The notes: generated by a model from the sequence alone, not told the origin. DNA of 60,162 nucleotides from Nemertoderma westbladi (GCA_032718475.1 JAUCBJ010008534.1:1-60162), one strand, 5' to 3'; positions 12,140-24,363 are shown, counted from the stretch's first letter. Numbers and translations are program-made.

Positions 12140-14030
12140 GTATAATACATGGTATGAGTCACAACACTTTCAATTCCATCGACCGATCCCGTATGTTTTC
12201 CGAAATCCGAATGCATATTCCATCTATATCTACATGGATGGAACCCTGCTACAGCACACAGGGGATTCTCTGGATTGGTGACAATTACATCCTAAGTTGT
12301 TGTGGCGTTCAGCAGGGCGAGCCTCTTGGGCCTCTAGGGTTTGTCATAACAGAACAGCCCATAATCTTTAGGATAAAGGAGGAAGTCCCGAACCTCCTCA
12401 TCATTGCCGGTTACCTTGATTACGGCACCCTTTGTGGCTCTCCCGAAGACCTTGCTAAGGCCCTGAATATCCTAGAAGAAGAGGGGTTAACATATGGCCT
12501 TCATTTCAACCACTCCAAGTCCCAACTCTTCATCCCAGAATTGACCATTCAACCCTCTTCCACACACCATCCCTGTTCTCGCAGAGTGCCTCACACTTCT
12601 GGGTTCTCTAATTGGTCCCCAGTCATACTGCGAACAGATTCTCTTATCCAGGATTGTCAAAGTCAAGACAATCATCGAGCGTCTACCAAACCTCAGGGAC
12701 TCACAGATGGAGACCACCTTGCTCCGTTCATGCTTGTCCCTACCAAAGGTAGTCTTTACCTTACGATGCTGTCCACCTCCACTGATTAAGGAGTCATCAG
12801 AACTTGTTGACCTAGCTATGCGGGATGCCCTGTCAGTCTTAGTTGGGGGTCTCTCTCAGATTGGTCCTACAACAAGGCTTGTTTGCCTACCTCCATGGGT
12901 GGTCTTGGTCTGCACAAAGCCATCGACCATGCTCCTGCAGCGTACTTGGCTTCTGTTTGCCAATCGGAGGCTCTTGTGTCACAAATTCTCCACCATAGCT
13001 CACTCAAAAACCACATAGTCCCATCCCTCCAGTCTCTGGCGCGCAATCTGCAAATGAACCCCAATGGAACACCATCGATGCTCTCCCAAGCTCAGTTACT
13101 CAACTGAAGATATCCATTGATATTGACCTGAAACTCCATGAGCAGCTACTGTCCTCCGCGCCAGACACTCGTTCAACAGTCCTCTCCAACTGGCCCACTC
13201 TGGTGACTGGCTGCAAGCTATACCATGTGAAAGCCTTGGGCTTCATTTTATGGATGCAGAGTTTAGGGTCTGTCTCTGTTACTGGCTTGGTATCCGCATG
13301 GCCTCTGGCCCTTCCCCTTGCCCTGTATGCCTATCACCAGCCAACCCATTAGGAGACCACCACATAGGATGGAGTGGCGGTGTGGACAATCTCACGCCAT
13401 GACTCTCTTCGGGATGCACTCTTCAGCTGCTCTTGCGCCCTGAAGTGAAGTCCCTGGCCTGATCCCAGGTTTCCGCAACCATCCATCCAACATCTTTATC
13501 CCAAACTGGCAACGAGGCCAACCAACAGCCCTGGATATAACTGTAATTTCATCCCTCCAGATGCGAACTGTTGAAGGTGCTGCCGCAACCCCAGGACATG
13601 CATTATCCATCGCGTACGACCGCAAGATAGTTGCCCACGCAGAAGAGTGCCGCAACTCTGTAGTTGGCTTTATCCCCCTACCAGTGGAAGCCCTGGGTGG
13701 TTGGCACCCTCATGCCTCGGCCACTATTCGGGAGATAGGCTGTCTCCAAGGTCTCAGACGATGCATTCCCTCTAGTGACTCCCTCCGCCACATGTTCCAG
13801 AGACTATCCATCACGCTGTGACGGTGTAACGCCACAATGTGGTTACGCTGGGACCAGGTTTTCCCCCCATCAGTCGATGGGGCTCAGACAATAAAATGCA
13901 ACCTGCGAACTAACCCAACTGTGGGACGGGACTTCGCCGAACGACCGACTATAAAGGAATATCTGAACCGAGTTCGCGATGAAACCAACCCGTCTTCAAT
14001 GAAGTTCATAGCTTTTATACTAAGTTAGAG
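12140..14030 (+). pseudogene. Decayed non-LTR retroelement: reverse transcriptase plus restriction-like endonuclease region
   Basis: Three frames carry one protein in order. At 12154-12530 is a reverse transcriptase with GVQQGEPLGPLGF and GYLDYGTLCGSPEDL; the catalytic pair, normally YLDDGT, has become LDYGT. At about 12890-13000 GGLGLHKA and AAYLASV follow. At 13220-14000 come MDAEFRVCL-like residues, a decayed Cys/His stretch, then NWQRGQPTALDITVIS, an R/K-P-x-D ... ALDxTV arrangement like that of restriction-like endonucleases, and LGGWHPHASATIREIG. Several frameshifts and stops make it inactive. This order of RT followed by endonuclease fits non-LTR elements of the R2/NeSL/HERO type; the clade is inferred. 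Confidence 0.65.
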
Positions 14031-14940
14031 AAACTTTAAAACCCAGCGGAACTCCAATGTCGGTTACTGCTAGGACGTCGGCTAAACTATAGAAATGGAT
14101 AGATAAATAATTATATCAATCTCTTATTTGTGTCGATTAATCATTTATTGCTAAATACAATGTTAAATTAATTTATAACCAGGTTTAACCAGGTTTTTTA
14201 AATTACGTCCGTTGGCCAAATTGCAGCAAATGAAAATTTAAAGAACTCTCCCCATATAAAAATATCAAAATAGTGTAAAAAAAACTGGCCACTTTTTTTA
14301 AGGCCAAATCGACAACCTGTTAGGTCATATGCTCCCGGTACCAGGGATTTGGAAATTCTCTGCGAGCTTTTTTTTTCAAGAATATTTTTATTATTTATCA
14401 TTATAATGAAATAATGATAATAATTATTGTAAAATAATGATAATAATTAATATGCAATAATGATAATAATTATTACGAAATAATAATAATTATTATGAAA
14501 TAATGATAATAATTATTATGAAACAGCATTATCACTTGAATGTGAAGGGTTTGTATTAAACAAGATAGAGTTTTATAGAGATAGACCAGTTAGACCTAAC
14601 TCAGGACTCATCGCTTAGGAATGTGACACCTAGGCTGTCATTGGGTGTCATTGGCGCCAGACTGTCTGGGTGACACCTCCTAGTTAGGCTAATTATACCC
14701 TAATTGACGGATCAGTCATCAATTAATTAGTACATTTAATCCCTAAAGGTGTCTTACGTGTCCTAATTAGGGTTTAATTGATTATCCTATTTAATTAGAC
14801 TGATTAGCGCCCAAACACCCAATGGGTCATGAGTGATGTCTAACCGTCACCTAGAGGCCCAAGAGGGTGTCACAAGAGACACCTGCTCTTTCCTAACTTC
14901 TTTAGCTATATCTAGTCAGCTTTAACGTTGACCTTTGACC
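14031..14940. other. Non-coding, AT-rich with a simple repeat
   Basis: A TAATGATAATAATTAT simple repeat spans about 14400-14525. At 14620-14885 the motifs GTGACACCTAG, GTGTCATTGG and their inverses suggest a small degenerate inverted-repeat element, with no clear ends. Confidence 0.4.
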
Positions 14941-15079
14941 ACAAGCAGCTTTAACCAAGCAGCAGGTTTTTGTCAATGATTATACGCAAGCGCCCCACCT
15001 CATCCACTAGACCCTTCTGCCAGGTGCATCTGCGTGAATCTCCTTTCCCGCATACCAACGAACCCACCTGCCGTACCCC

Positions 15080-15846
15080 GGAACTGCTCGCACCCAGACT
15101 GCATCGAGGTCTACGTCTACGCTTTTTCCAAGGCCTACGCGGCTTGTCTCTACACACTGCGGGGGGGGGGGGGGATGTGCGGACTCTGCTTTGCGCCAAG
15201 GCGCGCACTGCGCCACGGCTGCCCCAACTTTCGATACCTCGCCTGGAGCTGATGGCGGCTCTTGCTGGGAACCCGTCTATATGTATCCGTCCTTAAGTCA
15301 CACGAAGACCTCCCTGGGGTCAACGCCCGCTTCTATTCGGACTCTACGATAACATCACCTGGCTGAGTAAGCCAGCCTTCTGTAACCTGGGAAACCTTTG
15401 TGCGCAACCGAGTGGGCGAGATCCAGCTCCACGTACCCTCCTATTTCTGGTCCCACATACCAGGGAGTCTGAACCCGGCAGACATCGCTACCCGCAGGTT
15501 CGACCTCGTCGATCTTAGCGCTTCTAGATTGTGGTCCGGCCCCCCGGGCATCCCCAACCACGTACCAGTCATTGACCCACTGGTCATCGACCCTCAACAC
15601 GCGACTCTGGAGAGCCGCTGTCTGTTGTCTCATCCTGCCATGGGGAGCAAGACTGTCATAGACCTCCTACGTTTCTTGACACTCACCCGCTCGGTTCGGG
15701 TTATGGCCTGGGTGTCTCGCTTCATCCCCAACTGCTGGGTTCGTCGGCGAACCCGCAACTCCACTGCTAGCGGCCCCCTCAGTGGAGAGGAGCGAGCCCA
15801 AGCCCTTAGATCACTCTTCTATTTGGAACAGAATTTTGCCAATTAA
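15080..15846 (+). pseudogene. BEL/Pao LTR-retrotransposon pol fragment (RNase H region)
   Basis: Three frames carry consecutive pieces: VYAFSKAYAACLYT (15110-15160; usually FADAS), then, after a run of G at 15161-15173, CAKARTAP and SIPRLELMAAL (15190-15255). After another shift come FYSDST and the 15400-15846 frame with VGEIQL, WSHIPGSLNPADIATR and LWSGPPG. These are hallmark blocks of Pao-type polyproteins between reverse transcriptase and integrase. No LTRs, protease or integrase are present. The fragment ends abruptly at 15846 in poly-T. Confidence 0.75.
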
Positions 15847-15896
15847 TTTATTTATTATTTTTTTTTTTTCAGAAATTCTCCATGACGTCATAATTT

Positions 15897-16160
15897 ATGG
15901 TGAACCATAAATTAATTTATGGTCGACCATAAATTAATTTATGGTCGACCAAAAATTAATTTATGGTTGACCAAAAATTAATTTATGGTTGACCAAAAAT
16001 TATAAATTTATGGTCAACCAAAAATTAATTTATGGTCGACCAAAAATTAATTTATGGTCGACCAAAAATTATTAATTTACGGTCAACCAAAAATTAATTT
16101 ATGGTCGACCAAAAATTATTAATTTATGGTCGACCATAAATTAATAATTTTTGGTCGACA
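15897..16160. repeat. Tandem repeat with palindromic core TTATGGTCGACCATAA
   Basis: About eleven units of 22-24 bp alternate AATTAATTTATGGTCGACC and AAAA. The core is self-complementary around GTCGAC, so the array can form serial hairpins. Confidence 0.85.
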
Positions 16161-19060
16161 ATTGATTGATTGATCAATTGATAGACTTCAGCATCAAAAA
16201 AAACCTCAGTATACGTGAAACCACGACGTTTACAGCACATTTTCGTTAAAATGTTTGTTTTTATATACTTTATGAGTTTTTCTCGAAAACTACTTTTTGG
16301 TCTCCTAAAATGCTACGAGTCAGTCAATTTTTGATAAATTTTTTCGAATTTTTCACAAACCCACCACCTTGATATGGATCATAAAAGTATCGGAAAGAAA
16401 TTTGAAATTTTTAGTCTACGTGTGTTTTTTATTAAATTTTCATGAAAAAAAAAAACGTTTTTGGAACTTTATATAATGTACCTGTTACATAAAAAGTATC
16501 CTGAATCATAAAAACTTGTCCGATACTTTTGAAAATCGATCTGTTTAAGTTAATTCTGGAAAGATTCAGTGTTCAATAATGATTTCCCTGGGATCCTTAT
16601 CATTTCACAAAACATGTGTCACAAAGTCAGTTAAATCAATTTTTTGGTAGTATCAGATATTATTCGGTAAAAATTTTTTGTTTGTCAATCATACAAATAT
16701 ATATAGCAGCCACACAACAAAAATCAGACTGTTTGACTCATAAGTACTTCAGTAATCATTAAAAATCTACAATATGTCAGAAAAAGGGGTAGCGACCCCT
16801 TAATAGTTAATCTTGCATTCTAGAAAACCATAGGAAAACATTCAAAGTATGATCTTATTAATTTAGCTGTAGAGCTTAGAGTTTAGTGGTAAGAATACCT
16901 GTCATGGGAATGTAATACGACTTGACTCAGAAACTCCAGACTCAGAAATGTTTGATAATTATTCTGTTTATTGTTAATATGATTGAAATGTGTTTTGGAA
17001 ACACAAAAACCCGACCTGTAATATATTGTCATTCTCCGATAACACGAACCAACACAACTAATTATATTCACATCGATTACCGTACGGATACAAAATATTG
17101 GAATTGTGTTTCATTAGAATCGCGTTAGCCTCAATGTCGTATCTTATATCACTAGAAAGCTTGTGTTGGAAGGATTCTAAATTGGAACAATAAATAATAA
17201 ATTGTTGAAACTTAATTCCCTTTCTATTGTGACCATCATATAATTATTGCTTTCAAATATTGTAAGAATTATCGTTCTCGGGCGGCTATTTATTCTTGTT
17301 AATGGATACACTACCATCTGGGACATTTTGTTTATGAATGTGTTGTTACAGGTGAAACATATCGTATTCTAGAATGTTGTGTATTTAATAATATAATACA
17401 TTGAAATAAAACGTTAAAACCCTTTCAGACCCGAATTATGTTCCCATCATGGTAAAAATTATTTTTGTGTTTTAACAGGTCATTTTAGGTCCCAATAACA
17501 CAATTTGCTAAAAAAAAATTTTCGAAACACTCTGTTTCTTTGCCAGCATGGGTCATATATGGGCCCCCTGGTTTCAAAGGGTGTGATATGTAGAATATTG
17601 CAAAGTCATTTTATTACCAATTTAGAATTACCTATATTTTCTGGTATATATTTTGTGTTTTTTTTCTGATTAAAATTTAAGGGGGGGGGGGGGGGGGGGG
17701 GGGGTTGGCACCCCCCTATTTTGGAAATTGACAAAAACGTTTTTTTATGACCTTTTTTAAGATTTTTTTATGTGCCAAATTTAATGGAGATTTCAAATCT
17801 GCCAGTAGTTTTCTCATATCCTTTTTCAAACTCAAGTTATTACCCAAAACGTAAGAGCTAGTCTGATTTTTGTAAAGCCTTCGAGCAGCACTATATTTTA
17901 CAATTGTGCGGGGCCCTTTTCATAAAAAAGGCTCTCACGGTATAGATATGCATAAAATTGCTAAAACGTTGTTTTACAAGTTATCTGTTTAGCAAGCATG
18001 AAAAATTTCGTTGAATTTCATTCATTTTTGACAATGTTATTGATGAACTTAGAAAATTGGTATTATCTAAAATAGCGGGAAGGTTTAAATTATTCCTTAA
18101 ACTTTAAACAACCATATCTCAGAACGACGATTTTTCATGAAAAAGGCTATTTCTCCGCCAATTTTGACTGAAATGAGTTGAAATTTGGTACACTTCTTAA
18201 GATTACCCTTCGCCATACTTCTTCTTAACAAATTTGGTTTGAAATGCCCTGAAGCTTTTTTATATCAAAAAGGTACAAAAAAGCCCTTTTTTGGGGCCTT
18301 ATTGTTCTAAAAAGGCTCCAGAGCATTTGAGGCAAAATTTGATAAGAAGAATTGGATGCAGGGTTCTTCTGAACCTATAATCCAAATTTCAACAATTTTC
18401 AACAAATATTGGTTGAGAAATAGCCCTTGGCGCAAAAAGGCCCTTTTGGCCATTACGGAGCCATTTTGGGGCCAATTTTAAAAATATTTAGTTTGGCAAT
18501 TCTCAGACAGTCCAGACGTTGTTAAGTAGCAGAAAAAATAACTTTCACCCAATTTTATGGTCCAGAGACACAAAAATGTGAGGTTCAATTTGGGGGTGCT
18601 ACCCCCATTGTTATAATAATAAATTATAAGTTTATTTAATAAATTTAAAATTTTATTGAACCCATTTTCAAGTCCAAGTTGAATTTTGTTGCTGATCAAT
18701 TGTGTGGACCTGCAGGTACAGCAGACTATGATGCGCAGTCGTGCTGATTGTCTGCCAGTCTGGTGCATCTCGGGAAGTTATTGATTGTGTAAAAATAACA
18801 TAACAAAATTACTCAAAATGATATATTTTTTCAACACTCAATTTGCATATTTATATTGACTGCTCCAATATAAAAAAAAATCACTAAAGAACAATATAAC
18901 TAATAAACTGTAGTAATATAAAATTAATTTTAGAAACATGAAGTCCGGGGAAGATAGCCAAGAACCTCAGTTCCAGCAGGATATTCAGTGAAGGGGATAA
19001 GTGGAATACGAAGTGGAATACGTGTAGAGATAGTCCAACTTCCACGAAAAATATCCAAAT
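16161..19060. other. AT-rich non-coding stretch
   Basis: No gene is supported. A poly-G run lies at 17683-17704. Repeated phrases such as AAATTTGGT and AAAAAGGC at 17700-18480 look like old repeat debris. The minus-strand frame 18478-18768 (96 codons) has no recognisable domain. Confidence 0.45.
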
Positions 19061-19189
19061 TCATTCATAAGTCATCGCACTTATAGTTTAATATACAACT
19101 AACTACATAGATTATTCTTCTAATTTGTAACGCGACTGTGTCTAACAAGTTTACTGGAAGTTGAGAAACGTTTCTTACAAACATTACAG

Positions 19190-20103
19190 TTACCGAGTCT
19201 CCCCACTGCGGATACATTTGTGGTGCTTTACTTGATGTCGTTGGGTGAAACATTTCCCGCATGTATCGCAGCTAAACGGTCGTTCCCCTGTATGTGATCT
19301 CTTGTGAGTTTTTAGATGGCAGCTCTGCGTAAATCCCTTCCCGCACGTCTCGCACACGTACGGTCGATCTTTCGTGTGGATTCTTTTGTGGGACGTTAAA
19401 CTGCCGCTCTCTGTAAATCCCTTCCCACACGTGTCGCACACGAACGGCCGATCTTCAGTGTGAATTATTTTGTGGGACTTTAGAGTACCGCTCTTTCTAA
19501 ATCCCTTCCCGCACTTGTCGCAAACGAACGGACGCTCTCCGGTATGAATTCTTTTGTGGGACTTTAGATCGCAGCTCTTCGTAAATCCCTTCCCACACGT
19601 GTCGCACACGTACGGACGCTCTCCGGTATGAATTCTTTTGTGGGACTTTAGATGGCCGCTCTTCGTAAATCCCTTCCCACACGTGTCGCACACGTACGGA
19701 CGCTCACCGGTGTGAATTCTTTTGTGGGACGTTAAACTGCCGCTCTCCGTAAACCCCTTCCCACACGTGTCGCACACGAACGGACGCTTTCCGGAATGCG
19801 TCCGTTTGTGCGTGGTTAGGTTGCACAGGTGAGAGAATCGTTTGTAGCAGATGCCGCATTGGTAAGGACGCTCTCCGGTGTGGATCCGTTGGTGTATAAT
19901 TAGGCTGCTGTTCCTTGTGAACGTCTTATCACAAGTACCACAGCTGAACGGTTTCTCATTGGAGCGGCTTCCTTTCACAATATCCTGGGGTTGAATACCA
20001 GAGGGACCAGGTTGGTCGAAGGGATTATTCATAATTCCGGGTGTTACGTCATCGTCGGAAGTGAACATGTCTGAATCATCAGGTGATGGTTGTGATTGGC
20101 CGC
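19190..20103 (-). CDS. C2H2 zinc-finger exon of paralogue 2
   Basis: The acceptor ATCCAG/GC at 20104/20103 gives GC as the last two bases of a split codon, exactly complementing the phase-1 donor of the exon at 24949-26368. The joined protein is about 777 residues. The exon encodes an acidic linker (TSDDDVTPG, PGPSGIQP) shared with paralogue 3, then nine C2H2 fingers with TGERP-type linkers, so it is probably a nuclear sequence-specific DNA-binding protein. Fingers 3-8 are closely similar, with differing contact positions (ESGSLTS, KSGHLKS, KSCDLKS, RKSGTLKS, QSCHLKT). In the ninth finger the last zinc ligand His is Arg (KCIRSG), whereas paralogue 3 keeps His. The sequence after the stop, down to about 19075, matches that of paralogue 3 and probably includes 3' UTR. 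Confidence 0.85.
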
Positions 20104-20289
20104 CTGGATAATGTAATGGGGTGGATTAATAATGGATAATATTTATGAAAATCGGAAGATTTTTTAAGTAATGGAATAATTAAGATGCCGTTCATAAATA
20201 AAGTCGTTAAATAAATGAAGGTTTATTCAGTAAAATTTGACCCCCCCCCCCCCCCTCCCGAACTTGTACTATACTCCGCAAAGCTGGTG

Positions 20290-20400
20290 GCCTCGAAATG
20301 ATATCTTTACATACAATGGAATCCCTCTCAATAAAACTAACTGCTACGAATACATCGGTTTAATTATCCAGCCTTCACTCTGTTTTACCGAACATTTACA
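20290..20400 (+). pseudogene. LINE reverse-transcriptase scrap
   Basis: The frame reads TYNGIPLNKTNCYEYIGL and then SLCFTEHL, resembling the post-catalytic block of LINE reverse transcriptases (Y-x-YLGL-x-hydrophobic ... H). Nothing further is conserved, and the frame ends in stops. The clade is undetermined. Confidence 0.4.
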
Positions 20401-20744
20401 ACAAAATAAATATTGCGCCAACTCATCCACTCAGGTCTTTAAACCAGTTAACTTTACTGTCAGTAGAGATCGGTCAAAATATTATCTATATGACCGGCGC
20501 TCTTTAAATTATTACAACAATCGGTAAATAGCTTGCACATAACAACATCAAAGAACTGGAGGAGATCAGAATCCAACACATAAAACGTGCATTCTCAACC
20601 TCGGAGGAATGCTTTTATAATAAAGCGATCAAATTAACAAACGGAAAAACCAGGACTCCTAGCTCTTTATGATGAAAGATTTCCATGATTTAATAGAAAT
20701 ACATAGTAAATAGTACCTGTCCACCACCATAGGTGATCTTCCAC

Positions 20745-20943
20745 CACAGTAAACCCTTCTATTGTTTCCCAAGTTGCCTTGGTTCCCATTTATCGACCAC
20801 TGAAGGATGAAAGTCAGGGTTGCGCTAGGCTGCAGCATTTAAAGCACTGAGCCCAAACAGTGCTGACCACTCTAGGGATCGAACCAAGGCTTCCTAATTT
20901 GAAGCCCAGGAATGTCACCACTAGACCAAGCTGATGCTGCTTG
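20745..20943 (-). mobile_element. tRNA-derived SINE
   Basis: On the minus strand an A box TGGTCTAGTGG (20928-20918) and a B box GGTTCGATCCC (20885-20875) are spaced as in a tRNA head. A non-tRNA body follows containing AGTGGTCGATAAATGGGAAC. The 3' end is uncertain. It would be transcribed by RNA polymerase III and mobilised by a LINE partner. Confidence 0.75.
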
Positions 20944-21237
20944 GTCTAGTAAAGTAAAATAAGAAATATAAAAAAATTCGATGATACAACTAAACCAAAC
21001 CAAACAAGCCTGAAATCAGATAAACTGACAAATAATGGTACCGGTATATAATAGCAGTATTGCGCGCCATCTTGAGGTTGAGGCAGTGCGGATATTTTGT
21101 TATTGGTGATCGTTATATTGAGTTTGCACAAAGCGTGGAGTTTCTCCCCCGAACTCTACAACCAAATGGGAACCAACCCTACGTCCTTTTCCGGTATAGC
21201 AGAAAATTCCCACCCCTAGAATTCACCTCGCGGTTAA

Positions 21238-21283
21238 AATCCCCTAGTGTATTCCACCCCCCCCCCCCCCCCCCCCCCCCCAG
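21238..21283. repeat. Poly-C tract
   Basis: A long run of C lies between two copies of a short imperfect inverted phrase (TAGTGTATTCCACC and its flanks). Confidence 0.8.
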
Positions 21284-21459
21284 TTAGAATTCACTAGGTG
21301 TATTTTAATCGGGGGTGAAACTACTCTGGGTGTTTTTTTAGTGAAATTTAATAGTTAAATCTTATTTCAATATTTGTTTACTGAACAAAGGAAACGCGGC
21401 CAAATATTATAGATAATAATAATGTCATAGAGAAAGGAGGTGGGGGGATCTCACAAAAT

Positions 21460-21918
21460 TTGTGGTTGAAATGTTGGATCCTACGGAAGCCCACAACTGT
21501 CAAGGACAAAACATTAATAAAACTTGGACGCAATGGCTTATGGTCTCTAGTAAAGGATAATAAACAAGTATGTGAAGAATTGTTCATTCTTCCCCATTCC
21601 GAGAGCAGTGTTAGCGCGAATTACATTGTATCGATATTGCGCCCTCAGTACTCTGAAAGCTCTACAAGGAAAATTCGTGAAGAAGCATTGATTGACTATT
21701 TCCAAGACTTTCTGATGTCGCTAGAGGATTCGACAATATCTGGTTATTCTGAAATCTTAGCAAATTGCAGTGAAGGGGTGTATTCTGATGAATATACGAA
21801 GCCTGATTTATCACCAAGTGGTGTTCTAGGGTGGCTTACAGGCCAGAAACATGTACCATTAACTACGGAGTATTTCTACACGAAGTGGGGCCTTCGCGCA
21901 GCACGTGAAATGAGTTAA
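21460..21918 (+). CDS. HECT-like protein fragment carried by the intronic element
   Basis: This frame of about 150 codons contains a Glu/Asp-rich helical stretch and then SPSGVLGWLTGQKHVPL. That resembles the block just upstream of the catalytic lobe in the degenerate HECT-like proteins that are multicopy in fish, coral and echinoderm genomes (G2E3-related annotations). The protein stops soon after, at LRAAREMS, so the catalytic Cys region is missing and the copy is truncated. The start is uncertain: the first codons overlap the left inverted repeat. It could be a passenger gene of the element. Family assignment is from pattern memory only. Confidence 0.4.
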   Translation: MWLKCWILRKPTTVKDKTLIKLGRNGLWSLVKDNKQVCEELFILPHSESSVSANYIVSILRPQYSESSTRKIREEALIDYFQDFLMSLEDSTISGYSEILANCSEGVYSDEYTKPDLSPSGVLGWLTGQKHVPLTTEYFYTKWGLRAAREMS

Positions 21919-21974
21919 TGCTAAGTATCAACTCGAAAGGATTATAAAAACATAGGAGAAGATTTTCCCGGAAA

Positions 21975-22890
21975 ACGTTAACCCTCTAGCGGGAGACTGG
22001 GTAACTGAAGAAGGAAGGATTAGTTTCCCTACAAAGCCACATCCTATGGTCTATTACATATCTACCAAGTTTCCGATTGACGGATCATAAATAACGAAAT
22101 GTTGGAAGGTTTTCACTTTCATACATTTAGCCCTCTAGCGGCATATTAAAGAACTACGGATCGATCACCTTCCTCACAAAGACGAGGCATGTGGTCTAGT
22201 ACATACCGGTACTGTATATTCCAAAATTCAGCTTAAATAGATTAAGATCAAGGAATTCGCAAAGGTTATCACTTTCCTACATTTCGCCCTCTAGCGGCAG
22301 ACTCGAAAACTCCGGACCGATTACTGTCCACACAAAGACTTAGGATGTCTTCTAGTACATATATGACAAGTTTCAGCGTAATCAGATCATAAACAACTAA
22401 ATGGAAGAATAATTTCACATTCGGGACATTTCGCCCTCTAGCGGCAGACTGGAGAACTGCAGACAGATTAGCCTCCTTTGAAATTTACAGCTAATGGTCT
22501 AGTACATACTTCCCAAGTTTCAGCTTAAACGGATTAAAAGCAAAGAAATGGGTGGCCATTTAATGTTTAGACATGTGGCCCTCTAGCGGGAGACTGGAAA
22601 ACTTCGGACCGATTACAATCCACACAAAGACTCAGGATGTCATCTAGTACATATATGACAAGTTTCAGCGTAATCAGATCATAAACAACTAAATGGAAGA
22701 ATAATTTCACATTCGGGACATTTCGCCCTCTAGCGGCAGACTGGAGAACTGCAGACAGATTAGCCTCCTTTGAAATTTACAGCTAATGGTCTAGTACATA
22801 CTTCCCAAGTTTCAGCTTAAACGGATTAAAAGCAAAGAAATGGGTGGCCATTTAATGTTTAGACATGTGGCCCTCTAGCGGGAGACCATT
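21975..22890 (+). repeat. Tandem repeat with CCCTCTAGCGG block
   Basis: Six units of about 140-150 bp each contain CCCTCTAGCGGCAGACT, then GGTCTAGTACATA and AAGTTTCAGC. The segments at about 22320-22590 and 22615-22885 are nearly identical, a higher-order dimer of about 295 bp. Confidence 0.8.
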
Positions 22891-23004
22891 GCACTGATGG
22901 TGTCTGAAAGTCTCTCAAAAATCTCAACTTTTGCTCATATTGATACCTACAAATTTTCAACTTGGCAGCTTTAAATCCGACAAAGTTATTAGCATGTCAA
23001 AATC

Positions 23005-23073
23005 GTAACGACGACGACAACGACGACGACGACAACGACGACGACGACAACGACGACGACGACGACGACGACA
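23005..23073. repeat. (CGA)n/(CAA)n microsatellite
   Basis: Runs of CGACGACGA interrupted by CAA. It gives an Arg-rich spurious frame on the minus strand. Confidence 0.85.
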
Positions 23074-23438
23074 ACTATTTGCATAAATTGACCCACCCCC
23101 TAACAGTGTCAATTCGCTAAGGCTCCGCCAACTTCGTGGCTCGCCCCACATTACAGTGGCATTCAATCATGATTGCCTCATAGATAATCCCCAGCATAGT
23201 ATTTGCTTCCCAGTTGTGGGCGCTTGTGCTCGAATCATAACTTTCCCTGTTTCGCACATGATAAGGCAAGATGATTTTAATAAACTTCTCCTGTTGGCAT
23301 TTTGCAAAGGTCAAACATTTGCGTTACATTAGCTGAGTTGTTATATAGTAACTGCTGTTGTTATTGTGTCCCTTTAGTTGTATTAGCAGTATTTCAGTTA
23401 TTACTGTAGTTGTGTTACTTTAATTCTTAGATGTGTTA

Positions 23439-24266
23439 TTATAGTTGTTGGTTTTTAAATATTTGAATGGTTGTCGATGTATTAATAATATCACGGTATT
23501 CTAAATCTGAAAACATGTTTCGCCACCACATTGATCGATTCCTAGAATAGAAGGACCACCAGCCTTCTATTCGTTGGTTTCTCTGTGACGATACGTACTT
23601 ATGGGCCGTTGTGGATTCTTTAATATAGGCCTGAATCGCAGCCGCTGTGCCGTTTTCCGTTCCCAAGTCTGTAATTAACTTCATGGGGCATCCATGTTCA
23701 CTAATAGCTTCGAGGAACATATGAGCTATATTTTCGGGCGCGTTGTTGGATTGGATGACTTTCAACCATAGTACTTTCCTACTGTACCCGTCAATACAAC
23801 CGTGAATGGGGAAACCGAAAGGCTTCAGCTTGTCATAGCCATCTATGTGCCAAGCGTAATTTGGGCCGGGGTTGTAATATTGCCTACGTTTCAGTCTATG
23901 GCGCTGACGGATCTCGTTTCCTTCGGGGTCTATAGCTCGCAGAAACTCTGCAACCATAGATCTTGGAACTCTTAGCCCCTCTAGCTGTAATGTATGCCAT
24001 ATACTCCTGTAACCGCCCAATGAACCCGGCCCTGAAGATACTATCTCGCAAATTCGATCCCACACGATTTCTTCTAAGTCCCCTTTGTCAGGATCCCACT
24101 TCGCTAGTGAGGAACGCCTTACAAGCCCGTATTCCCGTAGGCGCCTTAACAGAGTACTGTAACTGATATTTATACCAGATAACTTAAGAAATTCTAGAAT
24201 TTCCTTATAATCAAAGCCACTACTGAAGTAATACCTAATTATATCCTCCTGATTAGTTTCAGACAT
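23439..24266 (-). CDS. DDE integrase-core transposase (IS3-like eukaryotic family)
   Basis: The ATG is at 24266; the product has 275 residues. Residues 5-50 look like a helix-turn-helix (GFDYKEILEFLK, then STLLRRLREYG). The integrase core follows: WHIDGYDKLKPFGF (first Asp), GCIDGYSRKVLWL, LITDLGTENG (second Asp) and NQRIEGWWSF (Glu). All three catalytic residues are therefore in place. The usual Trp-rich block continues with WWRNMFSDLEY, but the protein ends 30 residues later without the longer C-terminus seen in relatives, so it may be truncated. It lies convergent to the HECT-like fragment inside 59-bp inverted repeats and in the same orientation as the host gene. Function (strand transfer) is inferred from the family. 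Confidence 0.75.
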   Translation of the reverse strand: MSETNQEDIIRYYFSSGFDYKEILEFLKLSGINISYSTLLRRLREYGLVRRSSLAKWDPDKGDLEEIVWDRICEIVSSGPGSLGGYRSIWHTLQLEGLRVPRSMVAEFLRAIDPEGNEIRQRHRLKRRQYYNPGPNYAWHIDGYDKLKPFGFPIHGCIDGYSRKVLWLKVIQSNNAPENIAHMFLEAISEHGCPMKLITDLGTENGTAAAIQAYIKESTTAHKYVSSQRNQRIEGWWSFYSRNRSMWWRNMFSDLEYRDIINTSTTIQIFKNQQL

Positions 24267-24363
24267 TATAGGCCAACCACTACAATACCACGGTAATCTA
24301 TGTTAGTTAGTAATGGGCAGCAAGGATGGTCATATACATGAGAGCAGTAATATTCCTAATAAA

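Noticed and set aside
16866-16925. tRNA-like stretch (TTTAGTGGTAAGAATACCTGTC)
   Set aside because: It resembles an A box and anticodon arm, but no B box or acceptor pairing follows; at best an old SINE scrap.
18478-18768. 96-codon minus-strand frame
   Set aside because: Low complexity and AT-rich, no domain, no conserved context.
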